Source: Spirosoma luteum DSM 19990 (GTDB lineage Bacteria; Bacteroidota; Bacteroidia; Cytophagales; Spirosomataceae). From it: DNA of 44,223 bases. The stretch covers positions 26,914 through 71,136 of the forward strand of contig NZ_KB893266.1 in the NCBI RefSeq assembly GCF_000374065.1, written 5' to 3'. Both the position numbers and the translations under genes were made by a program. The notes beneath the pieces are model-generated. The model did not search any database. It had not been told where the DNA came from and was given only the letters and a program-made list of their open reading frames with translations. This document shows positions 26,865 through 35,116 of this stretch, piece by piece (the first letter of the stretch is position 1; each line of letters opens with the position of its first letter).

Positions 26865-27059
26865 TTAGACGTTCAGCAACGCTTTGATACGACGCTCATC
26901 GGGACCATCTACCAGCGTGGCGTGCACTAAATTGCGCTTCTGCTTGGTTGTTTTCTTAGTCAGAATATGACTGTGGAAGGCGTGCTTCCGCTTGATTTTT
27001 CCGGTACCGGTCAGCTTAAAACGCTTCTTGGCGCCCGAATTTGTTTTAACTTTTGGCAT
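26865..27059 (-). CDS. rpmI: 50S ribosomal protein L35
   Basis: A 64-residue basic ribosomal protein with the standard sequence [34 protein letters not shown] and a C-terminal [14 protein letters not shown]. The length is normal. It lies between infC and rplT as in most bacteria. An exact -7 box at 27103-27110 gives it a candidate promoter of its own downstream of inverted repeat C, so rpmI-rplT may be expressed apart from thrS-infC. Confidence 0.97.
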   Translation of the reverse strand: MPKVKTNSGAKKRFKLTGTGKIKRKHAFHSHILTKKTTKQKRNLVHATLVDGPDERRIKALLNV

Positions 27060-27102
27060 TGCAGTAAACCGCTTTGTGGGTAAAATTTAAGTAAACAGGC
27101 CG

Positions 27103-27110
27103 CAAAGATA
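27103..27110 (-). promoter_or_regulatory. -7 box upstream of rpmI
   Basis: The minus strand reads TATCTTTG followed by CGG, an exact TAnnTTTG match 44 bases before the rpmI ATG. It lies just downstream, in the direction of transcription, of inverted repeat C. Confidence 0.55.
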
Positions 27111-27117
27111 CGAAAAA

Positions 27118-27210
27118 GTTTTCAGTTTACGGGTTCATTGTTTTCAATTAGCTGACGCATAATCGCTCTTGCATCAGGCAACTGAAAACAGTGAACCGTA
27201 CAGTGAAAAC
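27118..27210. repeat. Intergenic inverted repeat C with GCTGACGC centre
   Basis: The left arm runs from GTTTTCAGTTTACGGGTTCA to GCTGACGCA (27151-27159). The right arm starts TGCATCAGG and ends ACAGTGAAAAC. The inner GCTGACGCA / TGCATCAGG pair is close to palindromic. The element begins 8 bases after the infC stop. Confidence 0.8.
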
Positions 27211-27218
27211 CAGGATAT

Positions 27219-27776
27219 TTATTTCTTGGCCACAACAACCTTGGGCGACAGGAACATGCTCATTCGCTTGCCTTCCAGTTTGGGTTCAGATTCTACCTTA
27301 CCAAACTCTTCCAATCCTTTGGAAAAGCGATCCAGTAGCTGAAATCCCCGATCTTTGAACACGATAGCCCGGCCCACGAACTGTACGTAGGCTTTCACCT
27401 TGGCACCTTCTTTCAGGAAGTTAATGGCGTGCTTGAGTTTAAACTCAAAATCGTGATCGTCCGTATTGGGACCGAACCGGATTTCTTTTATTACCACCTT
27501 CGTGGCATTCGCCTTGATTTCTTTCTGCTTTTTCTTTTGTTCGTACTTGAACTTAGAGTAGTCTACGATGCGGCAAACAGGTGGTACGGCATTCGGCGAC
27601 ACCTCAACCAGGTCGAGGTTCTGTGCTTTAGCCATGGCCTGCGCCTTGTTCGTTTCGTAGATGCCCTGCTCTACATTCTCACCGACCACGCGCACTTCGC
27701 GGGCTAAAATGCGCTCATTTACTTTGTAAGGTTCTTCAACCACGCGACGGGGTGGTCTGCGCTGGGGTAATGCCAT
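27219..27776 (-). CDS. infC: Translation initiation factor IF-3
   Basis: A 185-residue factor that binds the 30S subunit, checks start-codon pairing and prevents early 50S joining. The N-domain contains [20 protein letters not shown] and the signature linker [20 protein letters not shown]. The C-domain has [20 protein letters not shown] and ends [14 protein letters not shown] Pro/Arg-rich N-terminal extension ([15 protein letters not shown]) precedes it. The start codon is ATG, unlike the AUU of E. coli, so the classical start-codon autoregulation is not expected. Confidence 0.97.
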   Translation of the reverse strand: MALPQRRPPRRVVEEPYKVNERILAREVRVVGENVEQGIYETNKAQAMAKAQNLDLVEVSPNAVPPVCRIVDYSKFKYEQKKKQKEIKANATKVVIKEIRFGPNTDDHDFEFKLKHAINFLKEGAKVKAYVQFVGRAIVFKDRGFQLLDRFSKGLEEFGKVESEPKLEGKRMSMFLSPKVVVAKK

Positions 27777-27891
27777 AGATTATGTTTAGGGTAACAATTT
27801 TTTAAACTGACTTTCCAGAAGTCGCTTGGATAACGTAAAGGTTGCTAAAAAGTTCGACAAACCAGTCAAAATACGGATTCTAACCAAGTTT

Positions 27892-27991
27892 AAATCAGTT
27901 ATCCAGCCAGTGAGTCGATGAGTGGATTGGTGACTCACTTTTGCGTCAGCAACCAACCAACCCACTCTCTGCCCAACTGGATAACTGATTT
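27892..27991. repeat. Intergenic inverted repeat B with GCTGACGC centre
   Basis: The outer 15 bases of each arm match exactly (AAATCAGTTATCCAG and its complement CTGGATAACTGATTT). The inner arms are imperfect (GATGAGTGGATTGG versus CCAACCAACCCAC). The centre is ACTTTTGCGTCAGC with GCGTCAGC at 27943-27950, nearly the same as element A. It abuts the thrS stop codon. Confidence 0.85.
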
Positions 27992-27992
27992 G

Positions 27993-29936
27993 TTACATCT
28001 TCACCTCCGCCTGAAACAAGGCCACAAAGTCATTCACCAGCATACTGCCCAGGTCGCCCTGTCCTTTGCGACGAACAGACACGCCCCCTTCGGCCGCTTC
28101 TTTTTCGCCAACAATCAGCATGTAGGGAATTTTATTCACTTCGGCATCCCGAATCTTACGGCCGATCTTTTCATCACGATGGTCCACAAAGCCCCGAATA
28201 TCGTGTTCCTGTAGTGTAAAGAACAAGTCGTTGGCATATTCTTCGTACTTCTCCGAAATGGGTAAAATAGCAATTTGCTCGGGCGAGAGCCAGAGGGGGA
28301 AATTACCGCCCGAGTTTTCTATCAGAATAGCAATGAACCGCTCCATCGACCCAAACGGCGCCCGGTGAATCATAACGGGCCGGTGTTTCTGGTTATCGGC
28401 TCCTACATACTCCAGTTCAAATCGGTTCGGTAGGTTATAATCGACCTGTATCGTCCCTAACTGCCATTTCCGCCCCAGGGCATCCCGTACCATAAAGTCG
28501 AGTTTGGGGCCGTAGAAAGCCGCTTCGCCCAGTTCCGTTACCGTTGGCAGGCCCTTCTCGGCTGCGGCTTCGATAATGGCTGATTCGGCTTTCTCCCACA
28601 GGTCGTCAGAACCAATGTACTTGGTTTTGTTCTCCGGGTCACGCAGGGAAATCTGGGCACTGTAATCCGCAAAGCCAAGGGAGCGAAAAACGTACAGCAC
28701 CAGGTCGATTACCTTCATGAATTCATCCTTCACCTGGTCGGGGCGGCAGAAGATATGGGCATCATCCTGCGTGAATCCCCGCACGCGGGTCAGCCCGTGC
28801 AACTCGCCCGACTGCTCATAGCGATACACCGTACCAAATTCAGCCAGTCGAAGAGGCAGGTCGCGGTACGAGCGCGGTTTGGTTTTGTAGATTTCGCAGT
28901 GGTGGGGGCAGTTCATCGGTTTCAGCAGGAACTCCTCGTTGGGGTCGGGCGTCCTGATGGGTTGGAACGAATCTTCGCCGTATTTATCCCAATGGCCCGA
29001 TGTTACGTACAACTGCTTGCTGCCGATATGAGGAGTCACTACCGGCGAATAACCCGCCCGGAGCTGGGCTTTACGCAGAAAATTCTCCAGTCGTTCGCGC
29101 AGTACGGTTCCTTTGGGTAGCCATAAGGGAAGCCCCGCTCCCACTTTCTCCGAAAAGGCGAACAGTTCCAGTTCTTTACCCAGCTTGCGGTGGTCGCGTT
29201 TTTTTGCTTCTTCGAGCAGGTACAGGTACTCGTCTAGTTCTTTCTGTTTCGGATACGTGACGGCGTAAATCCGGGTCAGCTGCTTGTTTTTTTCGTTGCC
29301 ACGCCAGTAGGCACCGGCCACGTTCATGAGCTTGGTCGCTTTGATAAAGCTCGTATTGGGAATGTGTGGCCCCCGGCACAGGTCGGTGAAACTCCCCTGC
29401 GTATAGAAGGTAATCGTGCCGTCGTCCAGCCCTTCGAGCAGGTCGAGTTTGTAGGGGTCGCCTTTTTCCTCAAAATAAGCGATAGCCTCCGCTTTACTCA
29501 TGGGCGTACGAACGTATGCCTGTTTCTGGCGAGCCAGTTCCAGCATTTTGTCTTCAACCTTTTTGAAGTCTTCCTGCGAAAACGGCTGCCCACCCAGATC
29601 TACATCGTAGTAAAAACCCGTTTCAACGGCTGGTCCAATCCCAAATTTCGTGCCCGGATAGAGGCTTTCGAGGGCTTCGGCCAGCAAATGCGCCGACGAG
29701 TGCCAGAAGGTAGTTTTCCCTTCGGGGTCATTCCAGGTCAGCAGTTGCACATTGGCATCGCTGTCAATGGGCCGGGTAGCGTCCTGCACGACACCATTCA
29801 CTTTGGCAGCCAACACATTACGGGCCAGTCCTTCGCTAATCTGGGTGGCAACATCCAAACCGGTACTGCCTTTTGGATACTGCCGAACGCTGCCATCGGG
29901 CAGCGTTACGCGGATTTGTTCGTCCTGCGCAATCAT
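27993..29936 (-). CDS. thrS: Threonyl-tRNA synthetase
   Basis: A 647-residue class II synthetase. It carries an N-terminal TGS domain (residues 8-68), an editing domain with the His pair in [11 protein letters not shown] (His79 and His83), and a catalytic core with the zinc motif around [11 protein letters not shown]. Motif 2 is [20 protein letters not shown], motif 3 is [16 protein letters not shown], and the anticodon-binding domain is C-terminal. It is complete and has normal length. It heads the thrS-infC-rpmI-rplT cluster, though a 216-base interval containing inverted repeat B separates it from infC. Confidence 0.97.
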   Translation of the reverse strand: MIAQDEQIRVTLPDGSVRQYPKGSTGLDVATQISEGLARNVLAAKVNGVVQDATRPIDSDANVQLLTWNDPEGKTTFWHSSAHLLAEALESLYPGTKFGIGPAVETGFYYDVDLGGQPFSQEDFKKVEDKMLELARQKQAYVRTPMSKAEAIAYFEEKGDPYKLDLLEGLDDGTITFYTQGSFTDLCRGPHIPNTSFIKATKLMNVAGAYWRGNEKNKQLTRIYAVTYPKQKELDEYLYLLEEAKKRDHRKLGKELELFAFSEKVGAGLPLWLPKGTVLRERLENFLRKAQLRAGYSPVVTPHIGSKQLYVTSGHWDKYGEDSFQPIRTPDPNEEFLLKPMNCPHHCEIYKTKPRSYRDLPLRLAEFGTVYRYEQSGELHGLTRVRGFTQDDAHIFCRPDQVKDEFMKVIDLVLYVFRSLGFADYSAQISLRDPENKTKYIGSDDLWEKAESAIIEAAAEKGLPTVTELGEAAFYGPKLDFMVRDALGRKWQLGTIQVDYNLPNRFELEYVGADNQKHRPVMIHRAPFGSMERFIAILIENSGGNFPLWLSPEQIAILPISEKYEEYANDLFFTLQEHDIRGFVDHRDEKIGRKIRDAEVNKIPYMLIVGEKEAAEGGVSVRRKGQGDLGSMLVNDFVALFQAEVKM

Positions 29937-30040
29937 AGTATTGTTAGTTATTTATGGCACCCACAGCTTGCCTACAACTGCAAACTGCTTATTCTCATTC
30001 CTTATTATTTACTTCAAACGGCCCGCGTACTGCTTCCTGA

Positions 30041-31351
30041 TCAATTCTGTCCAATCGGTTTTACCGTTCGCTGCAGCGAATCGCTGGTGCCTGATGTTAC
30101 ACGGCTCCTGGGCTGAATGGTCGAAATACGAATCCGGCTCGTATCGAGTACGGGACGGCTTCGTGTTGGGTTCAGCGTTTTTGCCGCGGTATCCGGCGAA
30201 AAAAACGGGTTGTTCCTGACGTATTGATGGCGTTGAGATCGCCATAAACCAGTAGCAGCCTGTCGGTCACCGGCGTTCTGCCGGGTGGCTTTGGTATAAG
30301 CCGCAATGGCCAGCTCAAACTGCCCCATCTGTTCGTGGCAGTACCCAATGTACGTATCTATACGCGGAAACGCAGGACTCAGTTCCTGAACGCGCTGGTA
30401 GTTGGCCAGTGCGCCGTAGTAATTCCGGTATTTCTGGTTGAGGAGTCCCATTTGAAAATACGCCTGATAGTACGATGGCTGTACCTTCACTGTTTGCTGA
30501 TAATACAGCATGGCACTGTCTGGTTTACCCTCGGTATGATAGATTAATCCCCGGCCATAGTACAGTCGGGCATTATTCGGGAAGTAGTGCAGGGCCTGTT
30601 GATTATACACCAGGGCGGTGTTCATATCGCCAATGATCCGGTAAACGGAGGCCAGTTGATTGTACGTTTCCAGGTAACGGGGTTTCAGCCGTAATGACTG
30701 CTGGTACAGTACCAGTGCCTGCGCCGTGTCGCCCTGGCGGGCAGTCATCAGGCCCTTAAAGAAGTACGCTTCGCCATCGTAGGGAGCCATTTGAAGGGCT
30801 TTTGCTACATAAAGCTTCGCTTTATCGAACTGATTCTGCTGCTGCAGCAAATCTCCCTGAAGCGTATACAGTTCGGGCGTATCAACACCCAATATTTCAG
30901 CCCGCTGCGCATTCTGGAGTGCCTGAGCAGGACGGTGCAGCGCCCGAAGAACCTGAGCACGTGTCAGGTAATACCCGCCTACATTATCATTCCGTTCAAT
31001 GGCTTCATCAATATCGGCCAGGGCTTCTTTCACCCGCCCCATCATGAGCAGAATAGCCGCCCTTTTAGCATAAGCCGACGGGGGCGATGATTGATTGATA
31101 GCCCCGGTTAGTGCCCGAAGTGCACCGGCAACCCGAGTACTATCGTCAAATCTGGGGAAGTCGGGAATACGGGCCACCTGCCGATTATCGTCGTTGCAGG
31201 CCATTAAAAAGAGCGAAAGAGCGAATGTGTGGAATAGGGAAAGGGCAAATCGAAATTCCCAATTGGAACGTCCAATCGAGGCTAAATGGCCATTGCTCCG
31301 GTTCGGCAGTCCGGTTGGCACTTTCGCTCTTTCATTCTTTCGCTCTTTCAT
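30041..31351 (-). CDS. TPR lipoprotein with a repeat-encoded signal peptide
   Basis: Up to 436 residues. The body (about residues 65-370) is a run of TPR units such as AYAKRAAILLMMGRVKEALA, NARLYYGRGLIYHTEGKPDS and DTYIGYCHEQMGQFELAIAA. A lipobox LFLMAC places the lipidated Cys at residue 52 and predicts an envelope lipoprotein. The hydrophobic core FALSLFHTFALSLFL is encoded by GAGCGAAA-type repeat DNA that also fills the gap to the upstream gene. The first residues MKERKNERAK come from the same repeat. GTG at residue 11 is an alternative start, and no conventional ATG remains. It probably scaffolds an envelope complex; the partner is unknown. Confidence 0.75.
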   Translation of the reverse strand: MKERKNERAKVPTGLPNRSNGHLASIGRSNWEFRFALSLFHTFALSLFLMACNDDNRQVARIPDFPRFDDSTRVAGALRALTGAINQSSPPSAYAKRAAILLMMGRVKEALADIDEAIERNDNVGGYYLTRAQVLRALHRPAQALQNAQRAEILGVDTPELYTLQGDLLQQQNQFDKAKLYVAKALQMAPYDGEAYFFKGLMTARQGDTAQALVLYQQSLRLKPRYLETYNQLASVYRIIGDMNTALVYNQQALHYFPNNARLYYGRGLIYHTEGKPDSAMLYYQQTVKVQPSYYQAYFQMGLLNQKYRNYYGALANYQRVQELSPAFPRIDTYIGYCHEQMGQFELAIAAYTKATRQNAGDRQAATGLWRSQRHQYVRNNPFFSPDTAAKTLNPTRSRPVLDTSRIRISTIQPRSRVTSGTSDSLQRTVKPIGQN

Positions 31352-31362
31352 TCTTTCGCTCT
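31209..31362. repeat. GAGCGAAA repeat pair I spanning the TPR lipoprotein start
   Basis: The left copy (31209-31227, AAGAGCGAAAGAGCGAATG) lies inside the coding region. The right copy (31320-31362) consists of alternating TTTCGCTC and TTTCATTC octamers and runs to within a few bases of the methyltransferase stop. The two are in inverted orientation, about 90 bases apart. Confidence 0.75.
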
Positions 31363-31366
31363 ATAT

Positions 31367-32260
31367 CTACGAACTAAACCGGTAGAATACGCCCAGCGGC
31401 AGCCGTTTACGAGCCTGGTCGGACACGGCCAGCTCACCCCACTCCGCATTTGGTACGCTGCCAAAATTCTGCTGCATCAGGTTGTCCAGGATGAGAGGAG
31501 AGAACCCCAGCGAATACAGATTGATGATAAAGAAAAAATCGGTACGATCCAGCAGGTCGGCGCAGGCTTTGAGCAGTTCATTCAGGTGTTCTTCGAGCAC
31601 CCATTTTTCGCCAGCGGGGCCACGGCCATACGCCGGAGGGTCCAGAATGATGCCATTGTAGTGATTGCCCCTTCGCACCTCACGCCGAACGAATTTCATG
31701 GCATCTTCTACCATCCAGCGGATATTGGTCAGCTCACTGTAATCCATATTTTCACGCGCCCAGCTGATAACCGGTTTCACCGCGTCGACGTGCGTCACCT
31801 CGGCACCGGCCTGACGGGCTGCCAGCGATGCCCCACCCGTATAGGCAAACAGATTCAGGACGCTGGGCCGGGCTACAGTCGGAGCCAGCGATTTGATTTT
31901 ATCGTGGATATACACCCAGTTGTTAGCCTGTTCAGGAAACAGCCCAACGTGCTTGAAGGTAGTAAGAGCCAGCTTAAACTTCAGGTTTAAGCCGCCCTGC
32001 TGAAACGACACATACCAGGGGTCACGCATGTTGGGCTTGGTTTGCCAGTCGCCCCGCTCCGGCGACTGACGGTCGCGCTGGAAAATGGCATGAGCCAGCC
32101 GCGTCCATTCCTGGTCGGCGAGTGATTTATCCCAGATAGCCTGCGGTTCGGGCCGGGCCAGAATGAAGTCGCCAAACCGTTCGAGCTTCTGAAAATTACC
32201 CGAGTCAATCAGTTCGTATTCCGCCCAGCGTTCGGGAATGATCAGTTGCATGTCAGCCAT
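31367..32260 (-). CDS. Class I SAM-dependent methyltransferase, RlmI-like
   Basis: A 297-residue methyltransferase from ATG 32260. An open extension of 15 codons upstream lies in repeat DNA and is discounted. The SAM-binding motif I is LNLFAYTGGASLAARQAGAE (about residues 135-155), followed by the acidic loop THVDAVKPVISWARENM. The catalytic motif is GIILDPPAYGRGP. This arrangement belongs to the COG1092 group that includes the 23S rRNA m5C methyltransferase RlmI, but no N-terminal PUA domain is visible, so the RNA target is uncertain. Inverted repeats lie on both sides of the gene. Confidence 0.8.
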   Translation of the reverse strand: MADMQLIIPERWAEYELIDSGNFQKLERFGDFILARPEPQAIWDKSLADQEWTRLAHAIFQRDRQSPERGDWQTKPNMRDPWYVSFQQGGLNLKFKLALTTFKHVGLFPEQANNWVYIHDKIKSLAPTVARPSVLNLFAYTGGASLAARQAGAEVTHVDAVKPVISWARENMDYSELTNIRWMVEDAMKFVRREVRRGNHYNGIILDPPAYGRGPAGEKWVLEEHLNELLKACADLLDRTDFFFIINLYSLGFSPLILDNLMQQNFGSVPNAEWGELAVSDQARKRLPLGVFYRFSS

Positions 32261-32270
32261 GTGTTTTTTT

Positions 32271-32320
32271 AATGATGAATGATAAATGACAGGTTCGATT
32301 ATCATTCATCATTTATCATT
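32271..32320. repeat. Short inverted repeat G
   Basis: The arms AATGATGAATGATAAATGA (32271-32289) and TATCATTCATCATTTATCATT (32300-32320) are near-mirror copies with two differences. The right arm ends directly at the stop codon of the EVE gene. The unit is the same ATGATGAA type as the tandem repeat at 17628. Confidence 0.75.
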
Positions 32321-32755
32321 CTATTCCTGTCCCATTTTTAAAATCAATTCGAATTCATCCGCCCGAACGGGCATAACCGACAGGCGCGACTGCCGGATGA
32401 GGCTGAGGTTGGCCAGCAGGGGTTCGGCTTTAATCCGGGCCAGTGACACGGGTTTGTCCAGTGCCATAACCGGCTCCAGTTCGACCACTACCCAGCCCGA
32501 CGGTTTCGCCCCTTTGCTGGCGGGCTCGCTGGCTGCGGTAGGATCGGGATAGCCTTCGGTAACAACCGTTGCCAACCCAACCACCGCTGGTTTAGTGACA
32601 CTGTGATAAAACAGGACCTGGTCGCCCAATTTCATGGTTTTCAGGTTGTTTCGCGCCTGATAGTTGCGAACGCCATCCCAGACGGCACGCCCCTGTTCAA
32701 TAAAATGATGCCAGCCGTACGCGTCGGGTTCGGATTTGACGAGCCAGTAATTCAA
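32321..32755 (-). CDS. EVE-domain protein
   Basis: A 144-residue single EVE domain, a PUA-like fold thought to bind modified bases in RNA or DNA. It begins NYWLVKSEPDAYGWHHF right after the start and contains WDGVRNYQARNNLKTMKLGD, LFYHS, the VGLATVVTEGYPDPTA segment and GWVVVELEP. In homologues the protein normally starts MNYWLVKSEP. Here the codon at that place is TTG (32755-32753), inside the left arm of inverted repeat H. A longer frame from 32926 would overlap the DinB gene by 65 bases and read through repeat DNA, so the TTG start is preferred. The partner or substrate is unknown. Confidence 0.85.
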   Translation of the reverse strand: MNYWLVKSEPDAYGWHHFIEQGRAVWDGVRNYQARNNLKTMKLGDQVLFYHSVTKPAVVGLATVVTEGYPDPTAASEPASKGAKPSGWVVVELEPVMALDKPVSLARIKAEPLLANLSLIRQSRLSVMPVRADEFELILKMGQE

Positions 32756-32852
32756 TGAGTGAAAGAGCGAAAGAGTGAATGGGCGAAAGAGAAATAGAGC
32801 GAATGAGTGAAATAAGTAACGTTCCCAGCATACTTTCGCTCTTTCACTCATT
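32754..32852. repeat. Inverted repeat H that includes the EVE start codon
   Basis: The 20-base arms are exact: AATGAGTGAAAGAGCGAAAG at 32754-32773 and its complement at 32833-32852. The right arm lies 10 bases before the DinB stop. Further degenerate GAGCGAAT/GAGTGAAA copies fill the interior. Confidence 0.85.
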
Positions 32853-32861
32853 CGCTCTTTA

Positions 32862-33440
32862 TCAATAATAATCGTCCTGTTCGTGGCTGCTACTACCAAA
32901 TGGGGAGCCGTATTCGTCGGCTTCACTGCCCGTATGACGCGCCCCTGCTCCTTTCAAGAGTAGGGTCTTGTACATAATCATGATCTGGCCGGTATGGTAC
33001 ATATCGTGGTTGATGATGCCGTGCAACATGTCATAATACGTATAATCCCGGCCCGGCACGATGTCCTCCAGAAATTCGTCATCGTCCCGTTTGTCGAGTT
33101 CGTTGATGAGTTCTTCCTGGCTCAGGCTCAATTCCATCTCCAGTGCTTCCCACTCGAAATCATCAATTCTATCGGGCAGGGCACCAAAATCTTTATTCGG
33201 TGTCGTAATATCGAACGCTTCATCGCCCTGCATTTTCTTGACGCAAAAAATTCGCCAGCTCGTCATGTGAAAAACAAGCTCGGCGATGCTGTGCGTATTG
33301 GGGGAAATTCGTTTCCCGGCCATGTCGGGTGTTACTCCCCGTAACACATCGACTACCGATGGTCCGTGCCAGGCTTCCTCCCCTTCGTAGGTTGTATTCA
33401 GAAGGTCAATAATGCGAATCAGTTCGTCGTTTGGAACCAT
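32862..33440 (-). CDS. DinB-family protein
   Basis: A 192-residue four-helix-bundle protein of the DinB/YfiT group, often metal-dependent thiol-transferases or of unknown function. Candidate metal-ligand histidines are His in NTHSIAELVFHMTSWRIF and the pair in HGIINHDMYHTGQIMIMYKT. An acidic loop (EFLEDIVPGRDYTYYDML) lies between them. The C-terminal 25 residues (GSEADEYGSPFGSSSHEQDD) are low in complexity and probably disordered. The substrate cannot be inferred. Confidence 0.8.
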   Translation of the reverse strand: MVPNDELIRIIDLLNTTYEGEEAWHGPSVVDVLRGVTPDMAGKRISPNTHSIAELVFHMTSWRIFCVKKMQGDEAFDITTPNKDFGALPDRIDDFEWEALEMELSLSQEELINELDKRDDDEFLEDIVPGRDYTYYDMLHGIINHDMYHTGQIMIMYKTLLLKGAGARHTGSEADEYGSPFGSSSHEQDDYY

Positions 33441-34002
33441 TGTGAATGGATGATAAGGTGATTGGATGGGCCGGTAGGTTCATTCACCCTAAACGGTATC
33501 CTTAAAAAAGAGTTTTTATATTGTGTCGTTACGAGTTGCTTTCCGTTTTGCACAGACTCGTGTATTTGTTTTCAATCGTGTTATCAGGTTGTAAAGTTCC
33601 TGGCTATCGTAGCAAACTAATTGGTTCACTACTCCCTGTTCATCAATTTTCCCAGCGTTATTGGTAAACACCGTACCCGGTTTTATAGTATCAGCAAAGG
33701 TAGCCAATATTGATGGCTTCCGAAAAAAACTGATAAACATGCCATCAGTCTACGGGTTCAGAATTGTCTTCTCTCCACGCACAGGAAACAACCTCAGACA
33801 GCGTAGTCTGGCTGGTATAATGAGTCATAAAAGGGAAAATAGGTCCATAAATCAATTTACGCCTGCCTGTCTGCCCGTTCCTACCCGGGTCCGGCTATCT
33901 ATCGACGCAAAGACTGCGCTACCGCATTACCATGGGCACGTGGGGTGCTCATTGCCCAAAAACAGGTAGTTTTTATTGTACGGTCAGGAGGGTTGCCAGG
34001 CG
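33441..34002. other. 560-base region with no supported gene
   Basis: It lies between the SanA-like gene's stop and the DinB start. A 74-codon minus frame (33516-33740) and a 102-codon plus frame (33661-33969) are open, but neither shows family motifs, an export signal or a plausible start region. The interval may hold a decayed gene. Confidence 0.4.
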
Positions 34003-34713
34003 TTATACCGTAGCGTTACGCCTGCGCTCCAGATTACCTTTCCGGGGTTGGGGATGCAGCAGGTACACATCCAGCAGGGCGTAGGGCCGGGCGAGGTATT
34101 CCCGAATCAGGGTACGGAGAGAATAGCCGTCGGGCACATCCTGAGCGGCAAAAGCAATGGCTTCCATGCCCTCATGGTTGCCAATGTACAGGGCCCGGGC
34201 GTTGTGGAAATTCTGGGAGATAATCGTGATTTTGTTCTGTTTGAACTCCGACTTACACCGTACCACGGAGTCGAATGTCCGGAAACCCGCGTAATCGAGC
34301 GTCATAGCCGATTCCGGCACGTTAAGTTTTATCAGTGCCCGCTGCATATCAACGGGTTCGTTATAATACTCCGAGTCATTGTTGCCGCTTAAAATGAGGT
34401 ACTTTACTTTCCCCTCTTTCCATAGTCGGGCCGTTGCTTCCATGCGGTATCGGAAGAACAGATTCTCCTTACCCGACCGGACAAACTTGCTCGTACCCAG
34501 CACCAGTCCGTATTCATTGGCGGGTAACTCATCCATATTGAAGTAAATCTGGTCGCGGGTGTTATAAACGACCCACCAGTTACTGAGCAATACACCCAGG
34601 ACGAAGAAAAAGGCCAGCACAATGAGGGCTTTGATGGCCCACTTGGCTATCCGGACGCCAGACGCTTCGTGGGGCGTGTCGTTACTATAGTCCGTTGCCA
34701 AAGTCGTGTTCAT
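34003..34713 (-). CDS. SanA/YdcF-like membrane protein (DUF218)
   Basis: A 236-residue envelope protein with one membrane span at about residues 27-50 (WAIKALIVLAFFFVLGVLLS) and a DUF218 domain outside. Diagnostic segments are YGLVLGTSKFVRSGKENLFF, RYRMEATARLWKEGKVKYLI, LSGNNDSEYYNEPVDMQRAL and TISQNFHNARALYIGNHEGM. E. coli SanA affects envelope permeability and vancomycin exclusion at high temperature; the exact activity is unknown. Its start lies four bases after the VOC gene's stop, so the two are probably cotranscribed. Confidence 0.85.
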   Translation of the reverse strand: MNTTLATDYSNDTPHEASGVRIAKWAIKALIVLAFFFVLGVLLSNWWVVYNTRDQIYFNMDELPANEYGLVLGTSKFVRSGKENLFFRYRMEATARLWKEGKVKYLILSGNNDSEYYNEPVDMQRALIKLNVPESAMTLDYAGFRTFDSVVRCKSEFKQNKITIISQNFHNARALYIGNHEGMEAIAFAAQDVPDGYSLRTLIREYLARPYALLDVYLLHPQPRKGNLERRRNATV

Positions 34714-34717
34714 TTAC

Positions 34718-35092
34718 TTATAGACTAAAATGAGGATTTTCAATAAAACCAACTACGTTTCCAAACGGATCGTTGACGGCTGCGGTCTTTATTCCATCAC
34801 CTACTTCCTGAATGTTGGTGTGAACGGTAGCACCCCGGTCGAGCCAGTGCGTCATAACCTGCCCAATATCGCCCACGCCCCAGTAAGTCAGGGTGTCGGG
34901 ATTCGTGACAACGGTGGGTTCGGCACCGGGTACCAGTCCCAGTTCATATCCGCCTACCGAAAACCCGACGTAAAAGGGCTGGTCGAAATAAGGGGCGATA
35001 CCCAGTGCGTCTGTATACCAGGCTTTCACCGCGGCTAAATCGGGGGCGGCATAAATAACCGTTCTCAGGCCGAGTAATGTTGTTTCTGCCAT
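34718..35092 (-). CDS. VOC-family (glyoxalase/bleomycin-resistance fold) protein
   Basis: A 124-residue protein with paired beta-alpha-beta-beta-beta modules: GLRTVIYAAPDLAAVKAWYT starts the first, and the second holds GVGDIGQVMTHWLDRGATVH and KTAAVNDPFGNVVGFIENP. The ending NPFGNxxGxIxNPHF type is typical of small VOC dioxygenase/lyase-like proteins in Bacteroidota. The Glu of FIENP is a likely metal ligand. No substrate can be named. It lies 24 bases downstream of parC and 4 bases before the SanA-like gene. Confidence 0.85.
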   Translation of the reverse strand: MAETTLLGLRTVIYAAPDLAAVKAWYTDALGIAPYFDQPFYVGFSVGGYELGLVPGAEPTVVTNPDTLTYWGVGDIGQVMTHWLDRGATVHTNIQEVGDGIKTAAVNDPFGNVVGFIENPHFSL

Positions 35093-35116
35093 CGTACTTA
35101 CTTATTCGTTTACCGT

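Noticed and set aside
33516..33969. Small open frames in the DinB to SanA-like interval
   Set aside because: There are no recognisable domains, starts or promoters, and the two frames overlap on opposite strands.
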